The notes below the pieces were generated by a model that did no database searches, was not told where the DNA came from, and worked only from the letters and a program-made list of their open reading frames with translations. This document shows positions 1 through 7,138 of a stretch of DNA of 12,236 nucleotides, in pieces; position 1 is the stretch's first letter, and the number at the start of each line of letters is the position of its first letter. The stretch is from Ramicandelaber brevisporus (lineage: Eukaryota; Kickxellomycota; Ramicandelaberales; Ramicandelaberaceae): NCBI GenBank assembly GCA_025201865.1, contig MU602850.1, positions 29,331-41,566 on the forward strand, in the 5' to 3' direction. The position numbers and the translations under genes were made by a program.

Positions 1-260
1 CAGCCAAGCAATGGTAGTCGGAGTTAGATAATTGCTGTCAAGAAAAGAGTGTTGGAAAATCTCCGAAGAATTTCTGGGTACCACAAGATGAGTAAGCACT
101 GCAAACTGACTGTGCCGAGATTCCTCCGATTGAGCGATTGAAATAAAATAGCCTCCAATTATCAGGGAGCTGCTGACCTGCGAACAGCACATGTTTCGTT
201 TCAAATGACATCTTCTAATTAAAAGGCTATGACGTATTTCTTCTGTGACACTGTCCTGAC

Positions 261-268
261 TGACGTCA
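261..268. promoter_or_regulatory. CRE-type palindrome TGACGTCA
   Basis: A perfect 8-bp palindrome lies 184 bp upstream of the ATG at 452. TGACGTCA is the known binding site of ATF/CREB bZIP factors, which in fungi often act in stress responses. It overlaps the right arm of a longer dyad, CTGTGAC (243-249) and GTCACAG (265-271). That it controls the downstream small gene is an inference. Confidence 0.45.
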
Positions 269-370
269 CAGTATAGTATAGCTAAAGTCAAAACAGACAC
301 TGTGGCTCACAAATTGAAACAACAGTGGTCATGTCAATGTCTCTCGCTTGCTTGTCTGTTTCGCACGCGC

Positions 371-410
371 ATACATACATACATACATACATACATACAT
401 ACATACATAC
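371..410. repeat. (ATAC)10 microsatellite
   Basis: Ten perfect copies of a tetranucleotide end 41 bp before the ATG of the small secreted-protein gene, in its promoter or 5' leader. Open frames reading through it give only a Thr-Tyr-Ile-His repeat and are not treated as coding. Confidence 0.97.
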
Positions 411-451
411 AATTATTCTTTTCTTTTTCTCTTTACAACTACAGCACAGGC

Positions 452-631
452 ATGAAGTTGGCGCTCCTATTCTTGATGGCTTTTGCACAAATGCTGATGG
501 CGTTTGCTGTACCTCTTAGATTCCTTGCTGGTTCAGAATACTGCGTTTGCATGATTGGTAACGGTGACTTTAAGTGCATGTTTGCACCGACTTGCATCGC
601 AAACAGTTGGCAGTGTATAGTCGACTGCTAA
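452..631 (+). CDS. Small secreted cysteine-rich protein, function unknown
   Basis: A 59-residue protein that I cannot assign to a family. Residues 1-19 form a classic signal peptide: Lys2, then a Leu/Met/Ala/Phe core ending in AFA before Val20. The mature part is about 40 residues with six cysteines in the order C-x-C-x8-C-x5-C-x6-C-x3-C, the last being the final residue. This spacing suits a compact fold with three disulfides, secreted outside the cell. The ATG at 452 is chosen because it begins the signal peptide and because the same frame has no upstream ATG. The gene is convergent with the phosphatase gene and the stop codons are about 160 bp apart. Secreted proteins of this kind in fungi can be effectors, antimicrobial peptides or wall-associated peptides, and nothing here decides between them. 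Because the frame is short, transcript evidence would matter. Confidence 0.7.
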   Translation: MKLALLFLMAFAQMLMAFAVPLRFLAGSEYCVCMIGNGDFKCMFAPTCIANSWQCIVDC

Positions 632-692
632 CCATACTTTTTTTTTTATAAACCGTAGTATTGAAATGAACACAAAAGAGATGGCACAATGT

Positions 693-698
693 TTTATT
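693..698 (-). terminator. Poly(A) signal AATAAA of the alkaline phosphatase gene
   Basis: The + strand reads TTTATT, giving AATAAA on the minus strand about 92 nt after the phosphatase stop codon. The region between the two convergent stop codons (632-789) is A/T- and then G-rich and shows no other clear signal. Confidence 0.5.
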
Positions 699-789
699 CT
701 TTCAAAAACAAAACAAAAGAAGAGTTATTTAGAGAATGAAAGGGTAGGAAGAAGGGGTAGTGGGGGAGAGGGGGGAAAGAGCAAGAAAT

Positions 790-2508
790 TTAGTTCTCGT
801 GACCGTGGTCGTGGGTCTTAAGATCCGAAATGAACAGCTGGGTGAGCTCAGCCGACAGCTTCTTCTGCTTGAACAGAGCGCGTGGAGTAGCAGCGGCCTG
901 CTTGGTAACCTCGTTCTTGATGGCAGCGGTAATTGGAGCCAGATCCAGATCCAGGTACTCGGCAATGAACTTGTTCAAGTCGGTGTTCTCGTGAGAACCA
1001 CGCAGCAGGTGGGAGTGGCGACCATAAGAGTACAAGTTGACATCAACACCGGAGTGACCGTGGGTGGTCCAGCCCATCTGCATGCGCCAGGAGGTCTGGT
1101 TGCCGAGCTCGTCCATGAGCAGAGTGGAGTCGTTGGCGAGGGCAATGCGCTGGACATCGGCCTCAGTGAAGTTAGTCAGACCAAGGTTCTTTGGCAGAAC
1201 GGTGTCGCGCAGGTACTTTTGGCGTGGGCCGTCAGCGTCGGTGGTGTAGTTGAGCTTCAGGATGGCCTTGCTGAGGGACTCGGTGGAGTTGGTGACGTTC
1301 TGCATCTTGGTTGGGTAGAAGACATATGGTGGGTACTCCTTGGTGACCTGGCGGCCAAGAGTGGCACCACCAGTCTCGTGGTCAGAGACGGAGATCATGA
1401 CAGTGTCGTCTCCGTGCTTGCGGACGAAGTCCTTAACCCAGGCGGCGGCCTCCCAATAGGCAAGAACGTCACGGATGTGACCGGCAGAGTCGAGGTTGTG
1501 GGCAGCCATATCGATACGAGCACCCTCAATCATGATGAGGAAGCCCTTGTCGCTGTTCTTGGTAGCCTCGTACAGCAGAGTGACGGCCTTCTCGGCCATC
1601 TCCTTGAGAGATGGCTCCTTGGCTGCATCGCGATCAATGTCGTACGACATGTGGCTTGGAGTCAACAGCGAGATGACTGGCAACTCAGAGGCATCGGTGG
1701 CCTTGATGGAGTCGAAGCCCTTGCGGTCGTTCTTGACGTGCCAGCCGTACTTCTTGGCTGCCTCGTCGAACAAGTCGCGCTCGTCGGTACGGCAACTGCC
1801 CTTGACAGACTTGGGCTGGTAGAAGCAAGCACCGCCACCAAACATCAAATCGGTGACACGGCCAAGGGTGGCGTTACCAATCTGCTGCTGGGCAATAAGA
1901 GCCTCGAAGTCACGGTCAACGACGTGCGAGTTCCAGGCAGCTGGGGTGGCATGGGTGATGCGGGCAGTGGTGACGAGACCAGTCTTGAGGCCCTTCTTGT
2001 GAGCAGCCTCCATGACGGTACCGCAAGGAGTGCGGGTCTTGTCGTCCAGAACAGCGATGGCGGCATTGTAGGTCTTGGAACCGCAGGTCCAGGCAGTGGC
2101 ACCAGAGGCAGAGTCAGTGATGAGAGAGTCAGAAGACTTGGTGCGAGAGGAGCCAACGAGGATCTCATCAAGTGGCGACACGTAGGATGAGTTGCCCTTC
2201 AGCTCAGCAATGAATGTGCGAGCAATAGTCTCAGAGGCTGGACCGAAGCCATCGGAAACCATGAAGATGAGGTTCTTGCCGCGCTTGCTGGTTGGTTTGT
2301 CCTTACCGCCGTTCGAACCGTTGGAACCGTTGGAACCGTTAGAGCCGTTAGAGCCGTTAGAGCCGTTGGAGCCGTTGTTACCAGTGCTAGTGTTGCCGGC
2401 AGCTGGTGTGTACGATGGAGAGGTCTCGTCGCAGTCGGCGGCAGGGGTAGTGCCAGCAGACACGGCAGCGGCGAGGAGTGCCAGAGCAAAGACTGGTGCG
2501 AACTTCAT
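790..2508 (-). CDS. PHO8: Alkaline phosphatase, PHO8 type, with signal peptide and Asn-Gly-Ser stalk
   Basis: A metal-dependent phosphomonoesterase of the PhoA/Pho8 family, 572 residues and close to the yeast length. Catalytic features are complete: Asp86 in VSDG; TDSASGATAW with nucleophile Ser133; His186 and Thr188 in THATPAA; Arg199 as the phosphate-binding Arg; Glu328, Asp333 and His337 in EGARIDMAAH; Asp376-His377 in SDHETGG; His485 in THGHSG. His186 matches the His of animal enzymes, where E. coli has Asp153. Residues 1-18 look like a cleavable signal peptide (AVSA-G), unlike the uncleaved anchor of yeast Pho8. I see no C-terminal GPI or ER-retention signal, so a soluble vacuolar or secreted enzyme is likely. 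Residues 45-65 are seven NGS triplets. Codons are strongly biased to C/G endings, suggesting high expression. The ATG has A at -3. Confidence 0.96.
   Translation of the reverse strand: MKFAPVFALALLAAAVSAGTTPAADCDETSPSYTPAAGNTSTGNNGSNGSNGSNGSNGSNGSNGSNGGKDKPTSKRGKNLIFMVSDGFGPASETIARTFIAELKGNSSYVSPLDEILVGSSRTKSSDSLITDSASGATAWTCGSKTYNAAIAVLDDKTRTPCGTVMEAAHKKGLKTGLVTTARITHATPAAWNSHVVDRDFEALIAQQQIGNATLGRVTDLMFGGGACFYQPKSVKGSCRTDERDLFDEAAKKYGWHVKNDRKGFDSIKATDASELPVISLLTPSHMSYDIDRDAAKEPSLKEMAEKAVTLLYEATKNSDKGFLIMIEGARIDMAAHNLDSAGHIRDVLAYWEAAAWVKDFVRKHGDDTVMISVSDHETGGATLGRQVTKEYPPYVFYPTKMQNVTNSTESLSKAILKLNYTTDADGPRQKYLRDTVLPKNLGLTNFTEADVQRIALANDSTLLMDELGNQTSWRMQMGWTTHGHSGVDVNLYSYGRHSHLLRGSHENTDLNKFIAEYLDLDLAPITAAIKNEVTKQAAATPRALFKQKKLSAELTQLFISDLKTHDHGHEN
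2314..2376 (-). repeat. 9-bp tandem repeat encoding (Asn-Gly-Ser)7
   Basis: Seven consecutive 9-bp units encode residues 45-65 of the phosphatase. Units differ mainly at third codon positions (for example TCC, TCT and TCG for Ser), so the array is not freshly duplicated. Each Asn heads an N-x-S sequon, giving seven back-to-back potential N-glycosylation sites between signal peptide and catalytic domain. Confidence 0.95.
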
Positions 2509-2853
2509 GTTTAGACAGAACTACTTTTAAGGTGGACAACAAACACAAGTGAAGAAAAAATAAACGAAGGGAGGGCTATAAAAGGAGAGAGAGACTGTGA
2601 CAATGGTAAATGAAGATTAGTGAAGGGGGGGAGCTGTATGAGTGCGTGTGTGTGTGTGTGATTGTGGGCTGTGTGCGTACGTGGGATACTTTAGAAGACG
2701 CGGCGTGTCCCTAGCCTTATATAAAAGACAGATCGGGGTGTATGTGTACAGTCATTGCTTCTAAAAAGTGGGGGCTGTGTACAAGCGAAAATGACTGAGA
2801 AAGTCTTCTAAATGTAAAAAAAAAGAGAATGGGCTGCACGAGGGCAAATCCGA

Positions 2854-2858
2854 CCAAT
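2854..2858 (+). promoter_or_regulatory. CCAAT box
   Basis: The context GACCAATCAG fits the NF-Y/Hap-complex consensus RRCCAATSRS. It is inverted relative to the phosphatase gene, about 350 bp before its ATG. The decamer CCAATCAGCG is repeated exactly at 5184-5193 in the mitoferrin promoter. Confidence 0.45.
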
Positions 2859-2890
2859 CAGCGGAGTTTAATGCATCAAAATGAGTATGC

Positions 2891-2896
2891 CACGTG
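2891..2896. promoter_or_regulatory. CACGTG E-box, possible Pho4-type site
   Basis: This palindromic hexamer lies 383 bp upstream of the phosphatase ATG. On the minus strand its context is GGCACGTGGC, close to the preferred GCACGTGGG of yeast Pho4, which activates PHO8 when phosphate is low. Assigning phosphate control is inference. bHLH proteins such as Cbf1 or Cpf1-type factors bind the same core. Confidence 0.4.
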
Positions 2897-2943
2897 CCCC
2901 CGACGAAGACTCGAGGCGGCTTGGAGGCAGTTTCGGAGAAGCA

Positions 2944-4974
2944 TCAGGAATACATCTCCGCTATCAGCAGGCAGTCGCGCTCCAGTTGGCAGAACATGCG
3001 TGCCTTGCCAGTGCTGCCGTGCTTCGGTGTGTGGATGGCAGCAAAATGGTACTGCCGACGAACCGGAACGCTGGTCTCGTCCAGCAAATCGCCGCGCACT
3101 TTGCTAGATTGCATCATGATCTCATTACCATGGAGCAGATTATCAACAGCATCCGAGTGGCCAGCAAACAGCCTTGTGAGAGAAGCGTGTCGCCAACTGA
3201 GCATCTCGAGCAGTTCCAATGCATCCAGTGTGCGTTCAAGTGCAGTGGCATCTGCATCCAAATCGCTCATCAGCGTTTCGAGATCAAGCTGCTCAACTTG
3301 CTGATGAGCTGCTGCATATGCCTCCTGGATATCGTGCACGATGCCATCTCCATCGCCGCTGTCTTTGGGTTCAAACATGCTGCATACCATGAACATTACT
3401 CGTTGCACAACTTTCGCCGAGAATTCTGACTTCGACTGCGCAATGACCAGGTCCCGGGTTGTCGTGGTTGACGCTGTTGTTGTAGGTGCGGGCAGGCGTC
3501 CGATTGGCTCCCTGTCGGCATTCACGGCGTTCCAGGCACCATTGAGTAGCAAAGCAAAATTCACTCGTTTTAACGAGGATGCAGGTGTGCCAATCTGCAC
3601 GTGCTGTATAAGAGTCTGCAGAGCAAACGAAGCGATGGATTCAAGCGATGGCTGTGTATCCTTTTCATCAAGAATCGCATCAATGTCAATATCAACAGCC
3701 GCTGTATCATCAACCTCGTCTTGTTGCAGCAAATCGGCAATGGCCCGCTCGAGCGCAGTCGTCATCGGCAGGTGAGCATGTTCGTTGTCCTCGAATATGC
3801 ATTCTACAGTCCACACGGAGTTATCGCCGGGTGTGAGCTCGGTGGAGTTTGACTTAAATGCCGTTGACAGTGGCTGCCGGGGATGGACGCATCTGATTAT
3901 GAGTCTGTGAAGCGGATCTGTTGCAGTCACGTCGAACTTGGACAGCTTCGACTCGGGCATCTTCCGGCTGTACTCAATCAACTCTGAAACGGTCGCTTGA
4001 CTGTCATCATCTGCTGGCGATAGCGAGTAAATGTCGCGAAACAAGTCACGTAGTCCAGCTGCAGTTTGCAATGAATCCGGAGGCCGATCGACAACTGTTG
4101 ATTCGAACTTCAGCTGTGGTGTCGCTGGCCATATCGATGTTGTCGCCACATCATTCGCCAGCCATTGGAGTCCACGATACAGTGTACGATGCATGCCGTT
4201 GTGAGTCCGAACAGGCACAAAGAATGGAACCGAACACTTGGCATTTCGACTTGCAACTGTTAGCGCTGACAGTACCATCTTCGCCTCATTTGCGCTGTGA
4301 AATGATGTTGCTGCAGCAGCTGCATCGCTGTCGATATTGCTGTGAAAAGTAGTTGGCTGGTACGCGATTCCACCAGCAACAGGAACTGGCTCTCGATACA
4401 GCTCGTTGGGAGAGCTCACAGATGGTCTTCGATGAGGGTGATTCTGTGAGCTACTACCGCTACTGCTGCCGCTGCTGCCATCATTGCTGCCACTTACTGA
4501 TGGTGGTCTCAAAACGATGTATCGCGGCTCGTTTGTCCACAGATGCAAGATTGATGCTGGCTCACTTGGTTTGACGCGAGGAAAGATGCGATATGTCTCC
4601 TCTACACCATTGGCAGTCGCGGTTGGTGTGTGCAATAGATCATCGCATGCCAGGTAGAGCATCTCCAGCTCCTGCTGCTGCCATTTGACGACTGCACGCT
4701 GCTCTGCCGGTTCAGCTCGTAGCCATCCGGTCAAGACGCGCTCAATTGCAGACACCAGTCGTTCCCAGCCTGAGGCCGACGTGTAATCCGCAATCTCAAA
4801 CACCTCTTCTTCCTCTGCTTCTCCCTCTACTTCTTCTCGCCCAGGAGCAAACTCATCGCTCGTCTCGTAACTGCTACTGATGCTACTGCTGTCAGCTTCG
4901 TCGTTGGTGTCTGTCGTGCTGGTGGCCAGTTCTGGGCTACCGTCCGCTACAAAGTCGGCTACAAAGTCGGCCAT
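2944..4974 (-). CDS. RAB3GAP1: Rab3GAP catalytic-subunit homologue lacking the GAP domain
   Basis: 676 residues, against about 980 for human RAB3GAP1, the catalytic half of a complex that acts as GAP for Rab3 and GEF for Rab18. An acidic leader (1-57) precedes VFEIADYTSASGWERL (58-73), which matches the conserved RAB3GAP1 N-terminus. Similarity continues through CSVPFFVPV (247-255), DPLHRLIIRC (353-362) and SVWTVECIFEDN (386-397). The end, RMFCQLERDCLLIAEMYS (659-676), resembles the family's C-terminal tail. The segment that should carry the GAP domain with its catalytic Arg (Arg728 in human) is absent; residues 480-560 are a Thr/Ser-rich linker and a helical stretch. Ser/Gly-rich low complexity occupies 160-190. 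The ATG at 4974 has A at -3 and G at +4 and is the first in frame. No intron is needed. Family assignment rests on motifs recalled from memory. Confidence 0.82.
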   Translation of the reverse strand: MADFVADFVADGSPELATSTTDTNDEADSSSISSSYETSDEFAPGREEVEGEAEEEEVFEIADYTSASGWERLVSAIERVLTGWLRAEPAEQRAVVKWQQQELEMLYLACDDLLHTPTATANGVEETYRIFPRVKPSEPASILHLWTNEPRYIVLRPPSVSGSNDGSSGSSSGSSSQNHPHRRPSVSSPNELYREPVPVAGGIAYQPTTFHSNIDSDAAAAATSFHSANEAKMVLSALTVASRNAKCSVPFFVPVRTHNGMHRTLYRGLQWLANDVATTSIWPATPQLKFESTVVDRPPDSLQTAAGLRDLFRDIYSLSPADDDSQATVSELIEYSRKMPESKLSKFDVTATDPLHRLIIRCVHPRQPLSTAFKSNSTELTPGDNSVWTVECIFEDNEHAHLPMTTALERAIADLLQQDEVDDTAAVDIDIDAILDEKDTQPSLESIASFALQTLIQHVQIGTPASSLKRVNFALLLNGAWNAVNADREPIGRLPAPTTTASTTTTRDLVIAQSKSEFSAKVVQRVMFMVCSMFEPKDSGDGDGIVHDIQEAYAAAHQQVEQLDLETLMSDLDADATALERTLDALELLEMLSWRHASLTRLFAGHSDAVDNLLHGNEIMMQSSKVRGDLLDETSVPVRRQYHFAAIHTPKHGSTGKARMFCQLERDCLLIAEMYS

Positions 4975-5183
4975 CTTCAAGTCAGCTGAATTATAGTAAT
5001 AATAGTTATCATTATGATTATTACAACAAACAAAAAGTGTCCAGCTGTAACCTCCTTGATAAAAATACCGGATCCGTCTATGTGTATAATCTTGACAAGA
5101 TGCTTTTTGGGCATTGGAATCAACGAGCTGTCATGTGCTTTGCGACGTGGCACTGCAAACTTTCAAACCTGAGCAGCAACAGG

Positions 5184-5188
5184 CCAAT
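5184..5188 (+). promoter_or_regulatory. CCAAT box in the divergent promoter
   Basis: The context GGCCAATCAG fits the NF-Y/Hap-complex consensus and faces the mitoferrin gene from 760 bp upstream. The Hap complex controls iron and respiratory genes in many fungi, so a link to mitoferrin is plausible but unproven. Confidence 0.4.
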
Positions 5189-5660
5189 CAGCGAGGATGG
5201 AGACGGATGTTTGGGGCGTTATTATTCAACCGCAACCGCAATCAATATCAGATTGTCAACATATCGCAGTGGTGGCCACCATATACATAGGCGACTCCCG
5301 GCCATGACACTCATTCCTTCCATTCTCCAGCGTGCACCATTTGCTTCATTCCAACGCTCATTCTGCTTACTTTTGCGCTTACACTTGCTGACCACTACTA
5401 CCACTACTACTATTATTTTTTTGCCACTGCTTATCCGCGCTTGTATCGATCTCATTACATCAGCAAACCAAACTTTGTTTTTCAAACCGCCAGCAGCCAA
5501 ACCTCCGAGCCTCGTGATCTCGCTGACTTGCTGTTTGCTTCTTCGCCTCGCTCCCCGCACACACACACGCTCACTCACTCGCTCACACTGAAATTGGTCG
5601 CCTGTTTGTGCATTCATTGATAAAAGAAAAGAACTCGCACACAAATACACGCACACGCAC

Positions 5661-5680
5661 GAACTGAACTGAACTGAACT
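5661..5680. repeat. (GAACT)4 pentamer repeat
   Basis: Four perfect 5-bp units lie about 265 bp before the mitoferrin ATG. Other pentamer arrays sit upstream of YAE1 (7581-7620) and of the last gene (11951-11965). Confidence 0.95.
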
Positions 5681-5943
5681 GCAGGACTGAACGCAGATCG
5701 AACCAGACTCGCCACCGATCTCGGCAAAGCACACTCACGCACGCACGCACGCACACACTCTCTCTTCCCCTCTCCCTCTTCCCCCCGACGACAAAACTGG
5801 AGCACGCTACCGCCACCGCCGTCCCAGCTGCCGCCGCCGCTGCTGCAGCTTCCAAGACCTCAGCCTCGAACAGCACTGTTACCCAGCTCAAACACCATAT
5901 CGAACCAGCAATCAGTTCATCAAAGCCAGCATCAACAGTTGAT

Positions 5944-7138
5944 ATGTCGGTTGAAGAGCTCGACTACGAGGCACTACCAGAGTCTGCTTCTGTTGCCACA
6001 CACTTGGCAGCCGGCGCATTGGCTGGCATCGCTGAACATACAGTAATGTATCCATTCGACAGCATTAAGGTACGTCTACATTCAAAGAACCACCCTGTCC
6101 CTCCAATACAATCCAATACAGCTCTGCGCAGTCCACCATAGTCGTATTGTTTTCTCTCCCTCTCTTCATGTTGGAACATTCCAATCTGACCAAGAAAAAA
6201 AGAGAAAGATAACGACAACAGCAACAACAAAACCTCGATACTGACATTTATTTATTTATTTCTTTATCGATCAATTTGTGCCTTATCTATTGATTATTGA
6301 CGCTGAACAGACAAGAATGCAAATCATCTCCGGCAGAGGAGCCATCTACAGCGGTGTCCTGAATGCCGCTCGCCAAATCTCCACCACCGAAGGCGCTCGC
6401 ACACTGTGGCGCGGCATCAACTCTGTCATTCTCGGTGCAGGTCCATCCCATGCTCTCTACTTTGCCACGTACGAACGTTGCAAGGTACTGTTCGGTGCAG
6501 AAAACTCCGATGTTGCTCATCATGGTCTCCGCAGTGCTGCCGCTGGTGCTGTTGCGACAACTGCCGCCGACGCTCTCATGAACCCATTCGATGTCATCAA
6601 GCAAAGAATGCAACTACAGAGCGGTGCAGTATATCGCAGTGTGTGGGATTGCGCATCCAAAGTATTCCGCACTGAAGGCATTAGCGCATTCTACGTGTCA
6701 TATCCAACAACACTGCTGATGAACATTCCATTCCACTCGATTCAGTTTTCTGCTTACGAAACATTTAGCAAGATTATCAATCCATCTGGTGAGTACAGCC
6801 CGAAAGCCCACATCACAAGCGGTGCACTGGCTGGCGCAATTGCGGCAGCTGCCACGACTCCTCTTGACGTTGCCAAGACGCTATTGCAGACACGCGGTGG
6901 CTCTACCGATGCACAGATTAGGCAGGCTAGCGGCATCTTCAGTGCATTGAGAATTATCTATCAACAACATGGTGTTGCTGGCTTCTTTAAGGGTTTCCAG
7001 CCAAGAATTATTACCCATGTGCCATCTGTAGCTATTACTTGGGCAGTTTATGAGTATTTCAAGTGGTCGATTGGCGGCGGCGCGGCTGCCAGAGATTCTG
7101 CTGCTGCAGCTGCAGCGACAGCAGCTGACAAGAAATAA
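5944..7138 (+). CDS. MRS4: Mitoferrin, mitochondrial iron carrier (MRS3/MRS4 type), two exons
   Basis: An SLC25 carrier of the mitochondrial inner membrane that imports Fe(II) for Fe-S cluster and haem synthesis. Exons 5944-6069 and 6311-7138 join in phase 0 to give 317 residues, the usual length. The three carrier repeats carry YPFDSIK (36-42, completed by TRMQ across the junction), [11 protein letters not shown] (133-143) and [14 protein letters not shown] (225-238). Mitoferrin marks include EHTVMYP (His32), GPSHALYF (His89), MNIPF (179-183) and His209 in AHITSG. These three His match positions I recall as important for iron transport in yeast Mrs3 (48, 105, 222). The C-terminus has an Ala-rich tail ending DKK. 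Without splicing the frame stops at 6141. The ATG at 5944 fits the family start. Downstream neighbour YAE1 also serves Fe-S metabolism. Confidence 0.95.
6070..6310 (+). other. Spliceosomal intron of the mitoferrin gene
   Basis: This 241-bp intron starts GTACGT and ends GAACAG. It splits the first carrier signature between Lys42 (AAG) and Thr43 (ACA). A possible branch sequence, ACTGAC, lies at 6239-6244, and TTGAC occurs nearer the 3' end. It is the only coding intron in the window that I can support. Confidence 0.93.

Larger units (their letters stand above)
1..451. other. Intergenic region upstream of the small secreted-protein gene
   Basis: I see no coding region here. An AATAAA hexamer at 142-147 on the + strand could be the poly(A) signal of a gene ending left of the window. 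A CRE-type palindrome (261-268) and an (ATAC)10 repeat (371-410) are listed separately. Just before the ATG at 452 a pyrimidine-rich stretch (about 412-436) ends in ACAG at 441-444. This resembles a 3' splice site, so a 5'-UTR intron is possible. Splicing there could remove two out-of-frame ATGs at 331 and 337, but I could not identify a convincing donor. Confidence 0.5.
2509..2943 (-). promoter_or_regulatory. Promoter region of the alkaline phosphatase gene and 3' flank of the Rab3GAP-like gene
   Basis: This 435-bp gap lies between two minus-strand genes and holds no credible coding region. Reading toward the phosphatase ATG it holds a CACGTG box (2891-2896), a CCAAT box (2854-2858), TATATAA on the minus strand (2717-2723), and a TG-rich tract (about 2645-2660). 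A CT-rich leader follows. A minus-strand ATTAAA (2867-2872) could be the poly(A) signal of the Rab3GAP-like gene, 72 nt past its stop. TATAAAA at 2578-2584 is on the opposite strand to the gene. Confidence 0.5.
4975..5943. promoter_or_regulatory. Divergent promoter region between the Rab3GAP-like and mitoferrin genes
   Basis: This 969-bp region separates two divergent genes and holds no gene I can support. CCAAT pentamers occur at 5184-5188 (+) and, as ATTGG, at 5113-5117 and 5593-5597. Repeats include an ACT tract (about 5393-5410), CA-rich tracts (about 5557-5590), (GAACT)4 (5661-5680) and CACG units (about 5736-5752). From 5668 to the mitoferrin ATG the mitoferrin frame is open with no ATG. 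This stretch contains a CTG at 5797 in good initiation context. Confidence 0.55.

Noticed and set aside
302-451. N-terminal extension of the small secreted protein back to 302
   Set aside because: It begins at GTG and reads through the (ATAC)10 repeat. It would bury the obvious signal peptide that begins at 452.
760-2190. A 476-codon open frame on the + strand, antisense to the phosphatase
   Set aside because: It begins at GTG, has no ATG until near its end, resembles no family, and is fully explained by the codon bias of the phosphatase gene on the other strand.
2314-2376. Regular 9-bp repeat considered as a CRISPR-like or minisatellite array
   Set aside because: It has no spacers, is in frame within a conserved gene and encodes Asn-Gly-Ser.
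2829-4574. Several + strand open frames of 60-180 codons opposite the Rab3GAP-like gene
   Set aside because: They are antisense shadows with no domain and no consistent start context.
5037-5734. Open frames on both strands in the Rab3GAP-like/mitoferrin intergenic region
   Set aside because: They read through CA, ACT and GAACT repeats, match nothing, and overlap each other antisense.
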